DNA of 64,000 nucleotides, taken from positions 143,115-207,114 of the forward strand of contig NZ_JAGDEL010000008.1 of assembly GCF_017497975.1 (NCBI RefSeq). The letters are read 5' to 3'. The notes under the pieces are model-generated. The model ran no database searches. It was not told the DNA's origin and saw only the letters and a list, made by a program, of their open reading frames with translations. Of the stretch, positions 45,605 to 55,280 are shown in pieces. How positions within the stretch are numbered: the first letter of the stretch is position 1; each line of letters opens with the position of its first letter. The stretch is from Metabacillus bambusae. GTDB taxonomy: Bacteria; Bacillota; Bacilli; Bacillales; Bacillaceae. The position numbers were made by a program, and so were the translations under genes.

Positions 45605-46022
45605 GTGTTAGTGTCCTGTTATCCTTATTTGGTACCTATTACTAAAATTAAAAATCATATGAAATGAAGACAATATTGTCCCAATTTCATATACTACTTC
45701 ACTTCCGAAACCGTAGTATAGGTGGTTTTTTATTTTTTGGTGTGGGAGGACTTTTTCTGGAACATCCTGCTTAAATTGGCGATTCAATAGATAGGAACTA
45801 CGTGGTAATCTTGTGTTGCTTTCATCATTCGTTTGTATGGATTTGCCCATCTAATAAAACATATAATAGAGTACTATTTCATAATTCGTCGTATTCGTTT
45901 CAAATTGTAGACAATCTTAAATTGACCAGACAAAGTCATTTTAATTTGACGTGCTCCTTTTTTACGCCCTTTGAAGAGAAAGGCTTTTATTTTATCTTTG
46001 CACCAGAACCCGTTTACTAATG
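45605..46022 (-). mobile_element. Remnant of an IS3-family orfB (transposase)
   Basis: On the minus strand, pieces of an rve-type transposase are readable in different frames: KGARQIKMTLSGQFKIVYNL then KRIRRIM (about 45870-46000), and QTNDESNTRLPRSSYLLNRQ then FKQDVPEKVL (about 45730-45840). The end near 45611-45636 (GTGTCC...GGTACC) resembles an inverted copy of the left end seen at 63860. Both ends of the reading frame and its continuity are lost. Confidence 0.65.
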
Positions 46023-46083
46023 ATTTAAATTTATATTATTATACACAAATGAAAATTTCGAATATTTGAGAAGGTAGATTGTT

Positions 46084-46770
46084 GATAATGGATAGTTTGG
46101 AGAGGCATACGAGGATTCGATGCTGTGTCTATGAAATTATCAGGTGATGTACTACACAAAAATGTGCTATTTAATGAACTACAGAGAGATTTTTATTTAG
46201 AAAAGAAAAAGTTAGATTACTTTGTTTATCTCAAGATTAAGGCGAATCTTTGGGTGATACAGGCGAATATAATCCTCACGATACATTAAAAAAGGGTACT
46301 GTAGAATCAGTATGTGGGAAATTATAAAGATAACCTCAGTGGAATATGTCTTGAATTTGATAAAAAAAATTTAACAAAACAAATCAAGAGCAACTAAAAA
46401 AATAAAGGAAAACTCTATAAGGCAGAAGTTAACTATACAAATTATTCACCCGAAAAGCATAAATTGACTACATTCGATCTAAAATCAAAATGATGGTTTA
46501 GATCGAGTTATTCAAAAATAGTTTTCTGATTATAATCACCATGTGCTCTTAGAAAAAGCATTTGATTGGCAAGATGATGCGGAATATCGTTTTTTACTAA
46601 TACCAGAAGTTCAATAACGAATACTTGAGATCCTCCTAATAATTGATTAGCTTCTAAGATTGTATAAAGATCTGAGTAAAAAACTAAGATTAGATAATTA
46701 TCACCTTGGAAAAGATGAGATAGGAAATCTATGTAGGAGTACTGCTCTTTGGGTAAAGATTGAGTAAAAA
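46084..46770 (+). pseudogene. Degenerate DUF2971-like gene
   Basis: Fragments in changing frames resemble a DUF2971 protein: VLHKNVLFNELQRDFYLEKK, DNLSGICLEFDKKNLTKQ, and a late HVLLEKAFDWQDDAEYRFLL that looks like the usual 'KS..W.yEkEyR' block. Several frameshifts and stops separate them. It lies between IS remnants and the depolymerase gene. The family call is tentative. Confidence 0.45.
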
Positions 46771-46889
46771 GGGGATCAATTTTCTCCTGGCCTGCATAAT
46801 TGTTATGAAAAATAAATATTATTATTGTTTATAAAGGAATTCCACCAGAAATATGGAATCGATTATATTTATAAAGGGGGAATGTGGTT

Positions 46890-47822
46890 ATGAGTAGTTT
46901 CTCAGAATATACACATGCAGGTTACAAGTATAAACTTTATGTACCGAGCAGGTACAAAGTGGGAAACGATGTAGCTTTGATGGTGATGCTCCATGGGTGT
47001 AAACAAGATCCAGATGACTTTGCTACAGGAACAAAAATGAATCATCTAGCTGAACAAGAAAACTTTATTGTACTTTACCCAGAGATGAATCGCCTGTTTA
47101 ACCCTTTTAATCTTGCTCAATTTAATCTTGATGGATGCTGGAATTGGTTTTTAGATTATAATCAGCATCGTCAAGGAGGTCAGCCTAAGATAATTAAAGG
47201 AATAATCGATGATGTCAAAAAAAATTTTAGTATTGACTCGAATAAGGTGTTTGCAACTGGTTTATCTGCAGGGGCAGCCATGGCTTCAATTCTTGGAGTG
47301 ACCTACCCAGATGTATTTAGTGGAATTGGAATATGTTCTGGATTACCGTACGATGCCGTAGATGTATTTATCCCAGCTGATCCAACTGCACAAACTGCAA
47401 GAGAGGTGATGATAAAAGGTACATCCGATCCGTATGAGTGTGGGAAGATGGCCTATGATGAAATGGGGAATTTTAAAAGGAAAATGCCTGTCATTGTTTT
47501 TCACGGTATCTGTGATACCACTGTACACCCGATTAATGGGCAGCAGGTTATTATACAATGGGCTCAAACGAATTTTCTTGTGGAAGGTGGTAAAGGCAAA
47601 GTTGATTTGATACCTGATTTTCAAAAGGCTGGGATTTCAAATGGAAGAAGCTATACTCAACATGTGTACAACGATAAGGATGGATTTTTATTAATGGAAC
47701 TTTGGATGATCGACAGAATGGGACATAAATGGTCAGGTGGAAGCCCAAATGGTTCCTATACGGATCCACTGGGCCCGGATACATCATCAATAATATGGAG
47801 ATTCTTTTCAACTAAGGATTAA
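46890..47822 (+). CDS. PHB-depolymerase-type esterase (alpha/beta hydrolase)
   Basis: A 310-residue alpha/beta hydrolase of the Esterase_PHB family. The oxyanion region is VMLHGCKQDPDDFATGTKMNHLA. The nucleophile is in FATGLSAGAAMASILG (G-x-S-x-G), the acid in FHGICDTTVHPING, and the His in RMGHKWSGG. No signal peptide is visible, so it may act inside the cell on granules or oligomers, or on other esters. Its place next to the PHA synthesis genes supports a PHA role. The ATG at 46890 follows AAAGGGGG; the GTG at 46884 is too close to the site. Confidence 0.82.
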   Translation: MSSFSEYTHAGYKYKLYVPSRYKVGNDVALMVMLHGCKQDPDDFATGTKMNHLAEQENFIVLYPEMNRLFNPFNLAQFNLDGCWNWFLDYNQHRQGGQPKIIKGIIDDVKKNFSIDSNKVFATGLSAGAAMASILGVTYPDVFSGIGICSGLPYDAVDVFIPADPTAQTAREVMIKGTSDPYECGKMAYDEMGNFKRKMPVIVFHGICDTTVHPINGQQVIIQWAQTNFLVEGGKGKVDLIPDFQKAGISNGRSYTQHVYNDKDGFLLMELWMIDRMGHKWSGGSPNGSYTDPLGPDTSSIIWRFFSTKD

Positions 47823-48159
47823 GATGCAATCGTTTCATTGTTTAGTTTGGTTGAATAAACGACAGGGTGCATAAATCTATGGTCAATAAATAAGTGACAT
47901 TGAAAGACTGTTAGGTCAGGGCCAAAGGCAATTCGTCGTTCCGTCAATTCCACCATTCTAGGTTAGAGAAGGTGAAAATCTATGTGCTGACAAGTGTAGC
48001 TTAACAACCCACTGAAAATGAAGCCTAAAGCGTAAGAAATGAGTCTATTAAAAACAAGAAAAAATTAATAAAAAAATGCTTAAAAACTTAAAAGTTATTT
48101 ATCCTTTTCAGTCGTACCGCCTCAGAACAATTACAGTATTAACTCATAGTCCTGCTATT
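47823..48159. other. Intergenic stretch between convergent genes
   Basis: About 340 bases with no credible gene. No strong terminator was found, although two convergent genes end here. Confidence 0.45.
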
Positions 48160-48897
48160 TCAAATAACTAAACCACCATCGACACTTAAAACTGCTCCAT
48201 TTATAAAATTTGCATCATCTGAAGCCAAAAATAAATAGGCAGAGGCAATATCTTCAGGTTTACCAAGTTTTTTCAGTGGTGTCTTTTCTTTCATGATATC
48301 TAAAACCTTTTCAGGTACTGTTGATGTCATGTCTGTTTCAATGAAACCAGGAGCTATTGCATTGACTCGAATGCCTTTTGGTCCAAATTCTTTCGCCCAA
48401 CTTTTAGTGAGACCAATTACTCCTGCTTTCGTTGCAGCATAATTGGTTTGACCAATATTCCCATATAATGCAACTACGGATGAAGCATTGATAATCACTC
48501 CTGCTCCCTGTTGCATCATTACTGGAATGACAGCCTTCGTGAATTTAAAGACACCTGACAAATTTACGGCAATTACCTTTTCCCAATCATCTTCATTCAT
48601 TTTTGTAAGGAATCCATCAATCGTTATTCCTGCATTATTGATTAATATATCTATCCTGCCATAAGTATCTATCGTTGATTGAACCATTTCTTCTATTTGT
48701 GCAGTATTAGTGACATCGACTTCAAAAAATTCAACCCGGTTTTTGTCACCAAACTCTTCTAAGACAGCCATACCAGCAGATCTATCACGATCACATATGA
48801 CAACCTTAGCACCTTTTTGAAAGAATTTTTGAGCAGTTTCTTTGCCAATCCCTCTTGCTCCACCGGTAATAATAACTACTTTATCTGCTAATTTCAA
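48160..48897 (-). CDS. SDR-family reductase, FabG-like (probable 3-oxoacyl-ACP or acetoacetyl-CoA reductase)
   Basis: A 245-residue short-chain dehydrogenase with TGGARGIG cofactor motif, NNAG, Ser in NASSVVALYG, the YxxxK pair in NYAATKAGVIG, and the FIETDMTS segment. It resembles FabG/PhaB proteins and may supply 3-hydroxyacyl-CoA for PHA. A GTG at 48906 lies inside the GAGGTGG site, so the TTG at 48897 is the likely start. A second, distinct SDR (phaB) lies in the opposite operon. Confidence 0.85.
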   Translation of the reverse strand: MKLADKVVIITGGARGIGKETAQKFFQKGAKVVICDRDRSAGMAVLEEFGDKNRVEFFEVDVTNTAQIEEMVQSTIDTYGRIDILINNAGITIDGFLTKMNEDDWEKVIAVNLSGVFKFTKAVIPVMMQQGAGVIINASSVVALYGNIGQTNYAATKAGVIGLTKSWAKEFGPKGIRVNAIAPGFIETDMTSTVPEKVLDIMKEKTPLKKLGKPEDIASAYLFLASDDANFINGAVLSVDGGLVI

Positions 48898-49021
48898 AAA
48901 TTCCACCTCTTTTTTATCATTTTAGGATATCAACAGAAAAACAGCCAATCAGAAATCACATTTAGACTTTCTTTTTAAGCCGTTATATCTCCTTTTACTA
49001 TTTAATATTTCAATATTTCAA

Positions 49022-49050
49022 AAAAAGAACAGCGAATTTCCGCTGTTCTA
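49022..49050 (-). terminator. Terminator of phaQP
   Basis: On the minus strand AGAACAGCGGAA / TTCGCTGTTCT then T7, overlapping the end of phaP. Confidence 0.85.
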
Positions 49051-49599
49051 GTTATACATACTCAATGCAGCTTTTGTGTTGTTTTCAAATGCATTGAGAA
49101 CTCCTTTTTGTGTTGGTTTTACTTGATTTAAAAAATTTTCCAATAGAGGTTTTAGCTCTTCGCGATTTTTTTGTTGATGGTCGATAGCCGTTTTAATAGT
49201 TTCTTGGAAGTGCAGTTGTGACTGACTTAGTACATTTAAATTCGCTTTAAAAGGAGCTGAGGTTAGTTGTTGAACGCGGCTTATTACTTCATCAAGACGC
49301 TCATTCGATTGTTCGAAAATTTTGCTTGACTCTTCACCGCCAACATATTGAATGTTCTGATTAAAGTATTGACGCAGTTCATTAATTAATCTTTTTTGTT
49401 CCTCTTCAATCCTGTCTATATTGACAGTTACCTTATCCCATGTTTCTTTTTGGTGATCAAATGCTTGAAGCGCAAGATTTTCCACTTCTTTTTGAGAATC
49501 GTAGACGAAGTTTAAGCCGCTTTTCCAACTGTCCCAAAAAGAATCAATAAAATTAAAATTATTCTGATCGTTACTTTGGATTTTTTTGTTTACCGCCAT
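49048..49599 (-). CDS. phaP: Phasin PhaP
   Basis: A 183-residue, mostly helical, amphipathic protein without signal peptide (FIDSFWDSWKSGLNFVYDSQ then KEVENLALQAFDHQKETWDK, later NIQYVGGEESSK). It matches the Bacillus PhaP phasin that coats PHA granules. Gene order phaQ-phaP on one strand and phaR-B-C on the other is the B. megaterium arrangement. AGGAGG precedes the ATG. Confidence 0.9.
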   Translation of the reverse strand: MAVNKKIQSNDQNNFNFIDSFWDSWKSGLNFVYDSQKEVENLALQAFDHQKETWDKVTVNIDRIEEEQKRLINELRQYFNQNIQYVGGEESSKIFEQSNERLDEVISRVQQLTSAPFKANLNVLSQSQLHFQETIKTAIDHQQKNREELKPLLENFLNQVKPTQKGVLNAFENNTKAALSMYN

Positions 49600-49686
49600 T
49601 TAAAAAACCTCCTAAAAAAATTAAATATTTATTGTGGTTGCAGTAATACTGCAGAATCACTTTCCGTCATAGAGCAACAAAAGAAA

Positions 49687-50106
49687 TTACTCTTTATCTT
49701 CTTTATCACGATTTGTTGAAGATTTTGGCATGAACATGTCAGTATACATTGTAAAAAAACGGTTAAGTATCGATTGGTATTGCTCAAGCGACCCCGCCCA
49801 CGCATTTAGATATGCCTCACCAGCATCTGTTAAAGAGTAGATTCGCTTTGCCGGTCCACCTGTGGAAGTATCCCATTCAGACTTTACCATATTATCTTTT
49901 TCTAGTTGTCTAAGCGTTCGATAAACATTTCCCTGGTCAATAGATGAGAAACCAAATTGGGTCAACTGTTGAATCAATTTATAACCATGCAAATTCCAGC
50001 CGCGGAGACTTAACAATAGCACAGGTATCATTAAGTTTTTCGGAACACTGGTCGTTACTTTCTCATCTTTTGATTTCGAGTCATTAGCATCTTTTTTTAT
50101 TGACAT
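49687..50106 (-). CDS. phaQ: PHA-responsive PadR-type repressor PhaQ
   Basis: A 139-residue PadR-family regulator (LMIPVLLLSLRGWNLHGYKL then IQQLTQFGFSSIDQGNVYRT, LRQLEKDNMVKSEWD, then ...AKRIYSLTDAGEAYL). In B. megaterium, PhaQ senses PHB and represses phasin expression. The ATG at 50106 follows AGGTGATC; the GTG at 50115 lies within that site. It is 87 bases upstream of phaP on the same strand and probably controls phaQP, including itself. Confidence 0.9.
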   Translation of the reverse strand: MSIKKDANDSKSKDEKVTTSVPKNLMIPVLLLSLRGWNLHGYKLIQQLTQFGFSSIDQGNVYRTLRQLEKDNMVKSEWDTSTGGPAKRIYSLTDAGEAYLNAWAGSLEQYQSILNRFFTMYTDMFMPKSSTNRDKEDKE

Positions 50107-50136
50107 ATGGATCACCTACAAATAGATTAAAATTTC

Positions 50137-50160
50137 TATATGTGTAATTTACACCTATAT
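50137..50160. promoter_or_regulatory. Palindrome upstream of phaQ, candidate PhaQ operator
   Basis: Near-perfect inverted repeat ATATGTGTAA / TTTACACCTATAT centred about 42 bases before the phaQ start. PadR repressors bind ATGT-N8-ACAT-like palindromes, and the right-hand part fits loosely. Confidence 0.5.
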
Positions 50161-50447
50161 GATTCGTTTGTCAAACCGAATTGCCTGCCTAAAAATAAAT
50201 AGTCAAATTGTGACAATTTTTTTATTCATCTTTCTCATTGTGGTAATCCACTCTATTTCTTTGAAATAGTTATTATTGTAAAGGATTTAGGCTCAGCATT
50301 TTTATCAAATTGGTAATGATATTTACATCCAAGACTTTAAAAATACAAAATTATTTGACAAAAAATTTACAAAGCTTGTCTTGTAAGCATTTTTATTATC
50401 ATTTAATATAAATTCGAAATATTAAATCAACTGGAAGGAGAGAACAA

Positions 50448-50906
50448 ATGACTCAGCAAAAAAACTTTAATCCAATGGAATTGTGGAAAGATATTTATAA
50501 CCAGTCTGAATCCTATTGGAGCAGCGTATTGGATGAAAAAATGAAGGAAGAATATTTTTCCGAGTGGATGGGGAAAGTCCTGGAGATGAATCTTCAGTTT
50601 AAGAAAATGTTGAATGAAACAACAGAAGGTTATTTGAGTCAAGTAAATCTCCCTACTCAAAATGATCTTGCCAACATCGCTTCCCTTGTCGTGAATGTTG
50701 ACTCAAAGGTTGATAGTTTAGAAGAGTTGGTTGAAGAAAACAGCTCAAATCAAGTAAACCAAGCAGAACTAAAACGTGAAATGACACGTGTGAAAAATGA
50801 AATAAAGAGTCTAAACAATAAACTTGATAACATCCTAGCCTTGTTAAATGAAAAAAGCAGTGCTGGAAACGTCAATGAAACAGCTAAGACAGTTGAGAAT
50901 CAATAA
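50448..50906 (+). CDS. phaR: PHA synthase subunit PhaR (class IV)
   Basis: A 152-residue helical protein (NFNPMELWKDIYNQSESYW, then FSEWMGKVLEMNLQFKKMLN, QVNLPTQNDLANIASLVVNV) with a C-terminal coiled coil. It is the accessory subunit that PhaC needs for activity in Bacillus class IV synthases. GGAAGGAG precedes the ATG. It is first in the phaR-phaB-phaC run. Confidence 0.93.
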   Translation: MTQQKNFNPMELWKDIYNQSESYWSSVLDEKMKEEYFSEWMGKVLEMNLQFKKMLNETTEGYLSQVNLPTQNDLANIASLVVNVDSKVDSLEELVEENSSNQVNQAELKREMTRVKNEIKSLNNKLDNILALLNEKSSAGNVNETAKTVENQ

Positions 50907-50977
50907 ATCAGATAATTAATCGTAAGGCTATTAAAAAAACTTTAATAATAATAAATACATAAGGAGTGCATTCCCAG

Positions 50978-51721
50978 ATGACAGATTTAAATAACAAAGT
51001 GGCAATTGTAACAGGTGGCGCAAAAGGAATCGGACAAGCAATTACAAAGGAATTAGCTAAGAACGGTGTAAAAGTCGTAATAAACTATAATAGCAGCAAA
51101 GGAACAGCAGAAAAGCTTATTACAGACCTTAAGTCAGAAGGCAGAGAAGTTTATGCAGTGCAGGCAGATGTTTCAGATTTAGAGCAATCTAGAAAACTAG
51201 TAGAAGAAGCTGTTAATCATTTCGGTAAAGTTGATATTCTTGTCAATAATGCGGGAATTACACGTGACTCTACTTTCAAAAAACTTAGTGAAGAAAATTG
51301 GAGAAAAGTAATTGATGTGAATTTAAACAGTGTTTACAATACAACCTCCATGGCTTTGCCTCACCTTCTTGAATCAGATGCAGGGCGAATCATTAACATT
51401 TCCTCTATTATTGGACAAGCTGGCGGCTTTGGGCAAACAAACTATGCTGCAGCAAAAGCAGGAATGATTGGTTACACAAAATCGCTTGCACTTGAGCTTG
51501 CAAAAAGTGGTGTAACCGTTAACGCAATTTGTCCAGGATTTATTGACACAGAAATGGTCCAAGAAATTCCAGAAAATGTCCGCGAAAAAATTGTTGCGAA
51601 AATTCCATCACGTCGTTTTGGTCAACCGGATGAAATTGCGCGTGGAGTCGTTTTTCTATGCAAAGATGGTGAATATATCACAGGTCAGCAGTTAAATATT
51701 AACGGCGGACTATACATGTAG
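50978..51721 (+). CDS. phaB: Acetoacetyl-CoA reductase PhaB
   Basis: A 247-residue SDR with TGGAKGIG, NNAG, Ser in NISSIIGQAG and YxxxK in NYAAAKAGMIG. It reduces acetoacetyl-CoA to (R)-3-hydroxybutyryl-CoA using NADPH. The ATG at 50978 is chosen over an in-frame GTG at 50966 that overlaps the AAGGAG site. It lies between phaR and phaC as in B. megaterium. Confidence 0.93.
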   Translation: MTDLNNKVAIVTGGAKGIGQAITKELAKNGVKVVINYNSSKGTAEKLITDLKSEGREVYAVQADVSDLEQSRKLVEEAVNHFGKVDILVNNAGITRDSTFKKLSEENWRKVIDVNLNSVYNTTSMALPHLLESDAGRIINISSIIGQAGGFGQTNYAAAKAGMIGYTKSLALELAKSGVTVNAICPGFIDTEMVQEIPENVREKIVAKIPSRRFGQPDEIARGVVFLCKDGEYITGQQLNINGGLYM

Positions 51722-51761
51722 TGCACTCAATTTCAAACAAATAGGAAGGGTGTGAGACTCT

Positions 51762-52850
51762 ATGAGCATGACAGACAGAAAAGAGTGGAAGCAACTTATG
51801 GAAACGATCCCAAATGAGTTCCAAGAATCGTATACTCGTTTAGCTAGAGCAACAGAAGTGTTAACAACCGATCCTCAACCTGAAGTTGGTCTAACACCGA
51901 AAGAAGTTATTTGGACAAAAAACAAAGCGAAGTTATACAGGTATGTATCCGATCAGCCGAAAAAGTTCAAAGTGCCTCTCTTATTGGTTTATGCACTCAT
52001 AAATAAACCTTATATCTTAGATTTAACTACAGGAAACAGTTTAGTAGAATATTTGGTTAACCGTGGTTTTGATGTGTATCTCCTTGATTGGGGTACACCA
52101 GGTTATGAAGACAAAACGATGAAACTAGATGACTACATTTTAGACTACATCCCACGTGCTGTTCGCAAAGTGCTGCGAACATCGAATGCAGACGAAGTTT
52201 CGATCCTAGGTTATTGTATGGGTGGTACAATGACATCTATTTTCGCCGCTCTTCATCCTGAATTGCCGGTTCGTAACTTAGTATTTATGACAAGTCCATT
52301 TGATTTCGAAGAAACAGGCTTATATGGTTGTTTCCTTGATGAGCGTTACTTTGATATCGACAATGTTGTCGATACACTCGGTCTTATTCCACCTGAAATG
52401 ATTGATTTTGGTAACAAGATGTTAAAACCAACGACAAACTTTTACGGACCTTACGTTAGTCTTGTTGATCGAGCCAACAACGAACAGTTTGTTAATAATT
52501 GGAAATTATTGCAAAAGTGGGTATCCGACGGCATTCCATTCCCAGGTGAAGCATATCGTCAGTGGATCAGGGATTTCTACCAGCAAAATAAGCTGATTAA
52601 AGGAGAGCTCGTCATTCGCGGTCGAAAGGTTAATTTAAAAAACATTACGGCAAATGTACTCAACATGTCAGCTGATAAAGACCATATTGCCCAACCGCAT
52701 CAAGTAAAAGCACTTATGGACGTTATCTCAAGTAAAGATAAAGAGTACGTTTCATTGCCTACCGGCCATGTGTCTGTAACATTTGGACCTAAAGCTGTAA
52801 AGATAACCTATCCAACTGTCGTCGACTGGTTGGAAAAACGATCAAAATAG
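51762..52850 (+). CDS. phaC: Class IV PHA synthase catalytic subunit PhaC
   Basis: A 362-residue alpha/beta-fold polymerase. The lipase-like box is GYCMGG with the catalytic Cys152. The Asp is in NMSADKDHIAQPHQ and the His in LPTGHVSVTFG. It polymerises 3-hydroxyacyl-CoA on granules with PhaR. Two close in-frame ATGs (51762 and 51768) follow GGAAGGGTG; the first is used. Confidence 0.95.
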   Translation: MSMTDRKEWKQLMETIPNEFQESYTRLARATEVLTTDPQPEVGLTPKEVIWTKNKAKLYRYVSDQPKKFKVPLLLVYALINKPYILDLTTGNSLVEYLVNRGFDVYLLDWGTPGYEDKTMKLDDYILDYIPRAVRKVLRTSNADEVSILGYCMGGTMTSIFAALHPELPVRNLVFMTSPFDFEETGLYGCFLDERYFDIDNVVDTLGLIPPEMIDFGNKMLKPTTNFYGPYVSLVDRANNEQFVNNWKLLQKWVSDGIPFPGEAYRQWIRDFYQQNKLIKGELVIRGRKVNLKNITANVLNMSADKDHIAQPHQVKALMDVISSKDKEYVSLPTGHVSVTFGPKAVKITYPTVVDWLEKRSK

Positions 52851-52866
52851 TAGAATTAAACAATAA

Positions 52867-53052
52867 ATGAAGCTTGCAGCCGTTTATGCCATTGCAGATC
52901 TTATACAACCTAATGAGCTAACAGCAGATTACGTTATTCCGACTCCTTTCGATAAACGGGTTGTAACCTCTGTTTCCACTGCCGTTGCTGAAGCTGCTAT
53001 TAAAACCGGAGCAAGCAGAAAGAAAGCTTACATTATAGTAGATGCTAATTAA
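52867..53052 (+). pseudogene. C-terminal fragment of a malic enzyme
   Basis: A 61-codon open stretch (MKLAAVYAIADLIQPNELTA, then DYVIPTPFDKRVVTSVSTAV, then AEAAIKTGASRK) that matches the C-terminal end of bacterial NAD(P)-malic enzymes (maeA/maeB type). No ribosome binding site precedes the ATG, and the catalytic and most cofactor parts are absent, so it is a remnant. It begins 17 bases after the phaC stop and ends 33 bases before phaA, in the same direction. Confidence 0.75.
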
Positions 53053-53084
53053 TTAATGAGTTTTTCTAAAAGGAGAGGAAGAAT

Positions 53085-54272
53085 ATGGTACAACAAGAAA
53101 TAGTTATTGTAAGTGCGGTTCGGACGCCAATCGGAAATTTTAGTGGAAGTTTAAAAGATGTTTCAGCGACAAAACTAGGCGCTCTTGTTATTAAATCAGC
53201 AATAGAAAAAGCAGGAATTAAACCGGATCAAGTAAATGAAGTTATTATGGGGAACGTCCTACAAGCCGGATTAGGTCAAAACCCTGCTCGACAAGCTTCG
53301 ATTCTAGCGGAGATACCTCAAGAGGTACCAGCATTAACGATTAACAAAGTCTGCGGATCTGGATTAAAAGCGGTTCATTTGGCTATGCAGTCGATTTTAG
53401 CCGGTGATGCCGATATTGTTGTTGCAGGCGGAATGGAGAACATGAGCCAAGCTCCGTATCTATTAGACGGTGCACGTTCAGGATTCCGCATGGGAGACCA
53501 AAAAGTATTGGACAGCATGATTAAAGATGGTTTATGGTGTGCGTTTAACGATTATCATATGGGTGTTACAGCAGAAAACCTTTGTGAACAGTATGAGTTG
53601 ACTAGGGAAGAACTTGATCAATTTGCTGCATACAGTCAACAAAAAGCGGTTGCAGCAATTGAGGCTGGCCGTTTTGAAGATGAAATTGTTCCTGTTGTCA
53701 TTCCACAGCGAAAAGGAGAACCAATTGTTTTTGCAAAGGATGAGTTTCCAAGGGTGGGTACAACCGCTGAAAAACTGGCAGGACTACGCCCAGCCTTCAA
53801 GAAAGATGGCATAGTAACTGCAGGTAATGCATCAGGCATTAATGATGGAGCTGCAGCAGTCGTTGTAATGAGCAAGCAAAAAGCAGAAGAATTGGGACTT
53901 GAGCCGCTTGCAACAATCCGTGCAAACGCAAGTGCAGGTGTCGATCCAAGCATTATGGGAATTGGTCCGGTTCCAGCCACGAAAAAAGCATTGGAAAAAG
54001 CCGGTTTGTCCATTGAAGATATAAATCTTATTGAAGCAAACGAAGCTTTTGCAGCACAGTCGGTAGCAGTTGGGAAAGAATTGAATTTTGATCAAGAGAT
54101 TTTAAATGTGAATGGTGGAGCAATTGCATTAGGACACCCTATTGGTGCAAGTGGAACGCGTATTTTAGTTTCGTTGCTGCATGAATTAAAACGAAGAGAT
54201 GGGCGTTACGGATTAGCGACATTATGCATTGGCGGCGGTCAAGGTGTTGCAACAGTGATTGAGCGCTCGTAA
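53085..54272 (+). CDS. phaA: Acetyl-CoA C-acetyltransferase (beta-ketothiolase, PhaA)
   Basis: A 395-residue thiolase with the acyl-accepting Cys90 ([10 protein letters not shown]), the His in [10 protein letters not shown] and the second Cys in [11 protein letters not shown]. It condenses two acetyl-CoA to acetoacetyl-CoA, the first step of PHB synthesis. AAAAGGAGAGG precedes the ATG. It follows phaC in the same direction; in B. megaterium phaA is elsewhere, so this operon is more complete. Confidence 0.93.
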   Translation: MVQQEIVIVSAVRTPIGNFSGSLKDVSATKLGALVIKSAIEKAGIKPDQVNEVIMGNVLQAGLGQNPARQASILAEIPQEVPALTINKVCGSGLKAVHLAMQSILAGDADIVVAGGMENMSQAPYLLDGARSGFRMGDQKVLDSMIKDGLWCAFNDYHMGVTAENLCEQYELTREELDQFAAYSQQKAVAAIEAGRFEDEIVPVVIPQRKGEPIVFAKDEFPRVGTTAEKLAGLRPAFKKDGIVTAGNASGINDGAAAVVVMSKQKAEELGLEPLATIRANASAGVDPSIMGIGPVPATKKALEKAGLSIEDINLIEANEAFAAQSVAVGKELNFDQEILNVNGGAIALGHPIGASGTRILVSLLHELKRRDGRYGLATLCIGGGQGVATVIERS

Positions 54273-54298
54273 GCAAAGTTTCAAAGGTAAATTATTAT

Positions 54299-54346
54299 AC
54301 TCAACTGGACGTTAATCTTATGTAAAATGTTTAGTTGAGTTTTTCT
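54299..54346 (+). terminator. Terminator after phaA
   Basis: Stem ACTCAACT / AGTTGAGT with a ~25-base loop and TTTTTC. Confidence 0.55.
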
Positions 54347-54758
54347 ACAAAGAATCTACTTGACTCTTGCAGATTTCTTAATTTGATAAGAAAACGCATG
54401 TTTTTACGGTGAATTTATTCTGTAACATCCACATTATTTGGTGGAAATGATGGAGAAACAGGGCTTATCTATTGCTCATACTACAATCGTGTGTTGATTG
54501 TGCAATGAGTATAGCGATCCTTGAACGAATCTAGAACTTCTTACAATGTTCTGTGGTCAGCATCTAACCTTGAGGGAAAACCAAAAGTAGGAACAAGAGC
54601 ATGATGTAAAGAGGGAAAAAGACAATATTTTATACACACAAACACGCGTCATTAATTAAAATATAAGCCTGGAAGCTTTGCTGATACGATTTGTATTTTG
54701 ATTATTCCTTGGTTATATGGTTCAATTACAACGAATTAAGGTGGTAGAAACATTGGTG
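54347..54758. other. Intergenic stretch after the PHA operon
   Basis: About 410 bases with no credible frame. Short inverted words are present (TCCACATTATTTGGTGGAA) but nothing clear. Confidence 0.4.
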
Positions 54759-54959
54759 ATGAAACACTATGCTATTTGCACAAATTGTGGGTGCAATGAA
54801 TTATCAGTAGAAATTTACCGTTGTCAAAGTTGTAGAAAGATGTACTGTAGAAAATGTACTCAGGATAATGCTGCCTGTCTGGATTCAGAATGTGGCATAA
54901 GAAGTCTCGAACACAAAGGATATATTTTACCGTTTGACGAGGTAGAGGGGACATTCTAA
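54759..54959 (+). CDS. Small zinc-ribbon-like protein
   Basis: A 66-residue Cys-rich protein with CTNCGC, CQSCRKMYCRKC and CLDSEC, enough for two zinc sites. It is charged and soluble, with no known partner. The ATG at 54759 is preferred: an AAGGTGG is 14 bases upstream (long), and a GGTG abuts it; an in-frame ATG at 54717 has no site. Real gene likely; function unknown. Confidence 0.55.
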   Translation: MKHYAICTNCGCNELSVEIYRCQSCRKMYCRKCTQDNAACLDSECGIRSLEHKGYILPFDEVEGTF

Positions 54960-55280
54960 ACGTGAGTGCCGACAGTTCGAGCCTACAAAAATAGAGATGT
55001 GGTTATTGATTATATCGTTATCCATATGAAATAGCGAATTTCTCTCAAAAGGCTTATGCTGAAAATCCCCCCCTTGCTATGGAGGGCACTGAAAACTGAC
55101 GTTTTAAAAATTGAAATTATGTCAATAAACTGTCACGATTAAAAAAGTCTTTAAGATGTTTTAATCATCTTTGTTAGAAATAACTATACTCCTAACTAGC
55201 TTCAAATACTTTTTAAAATCACCTATCAATTTACAAAACAAAGGGGTAAAATATTATCTTTTTATTGGGGGATCTTTTTA
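54960..55280. other. Intergenic stretch, nothing recognised
   Basis: AT-rich. A C-run (CCCCCCCTTG) near 55067 is the only unusual word. No gene or clear hairpin was seen. Confidence 0.4.

Noticed and set aside
45802..46020. Plus-strand open frame of 72 codons
   Set aside because: It is the shadow of the minus-strand IS3 orfB remnant, which shows recognisable transposase words.
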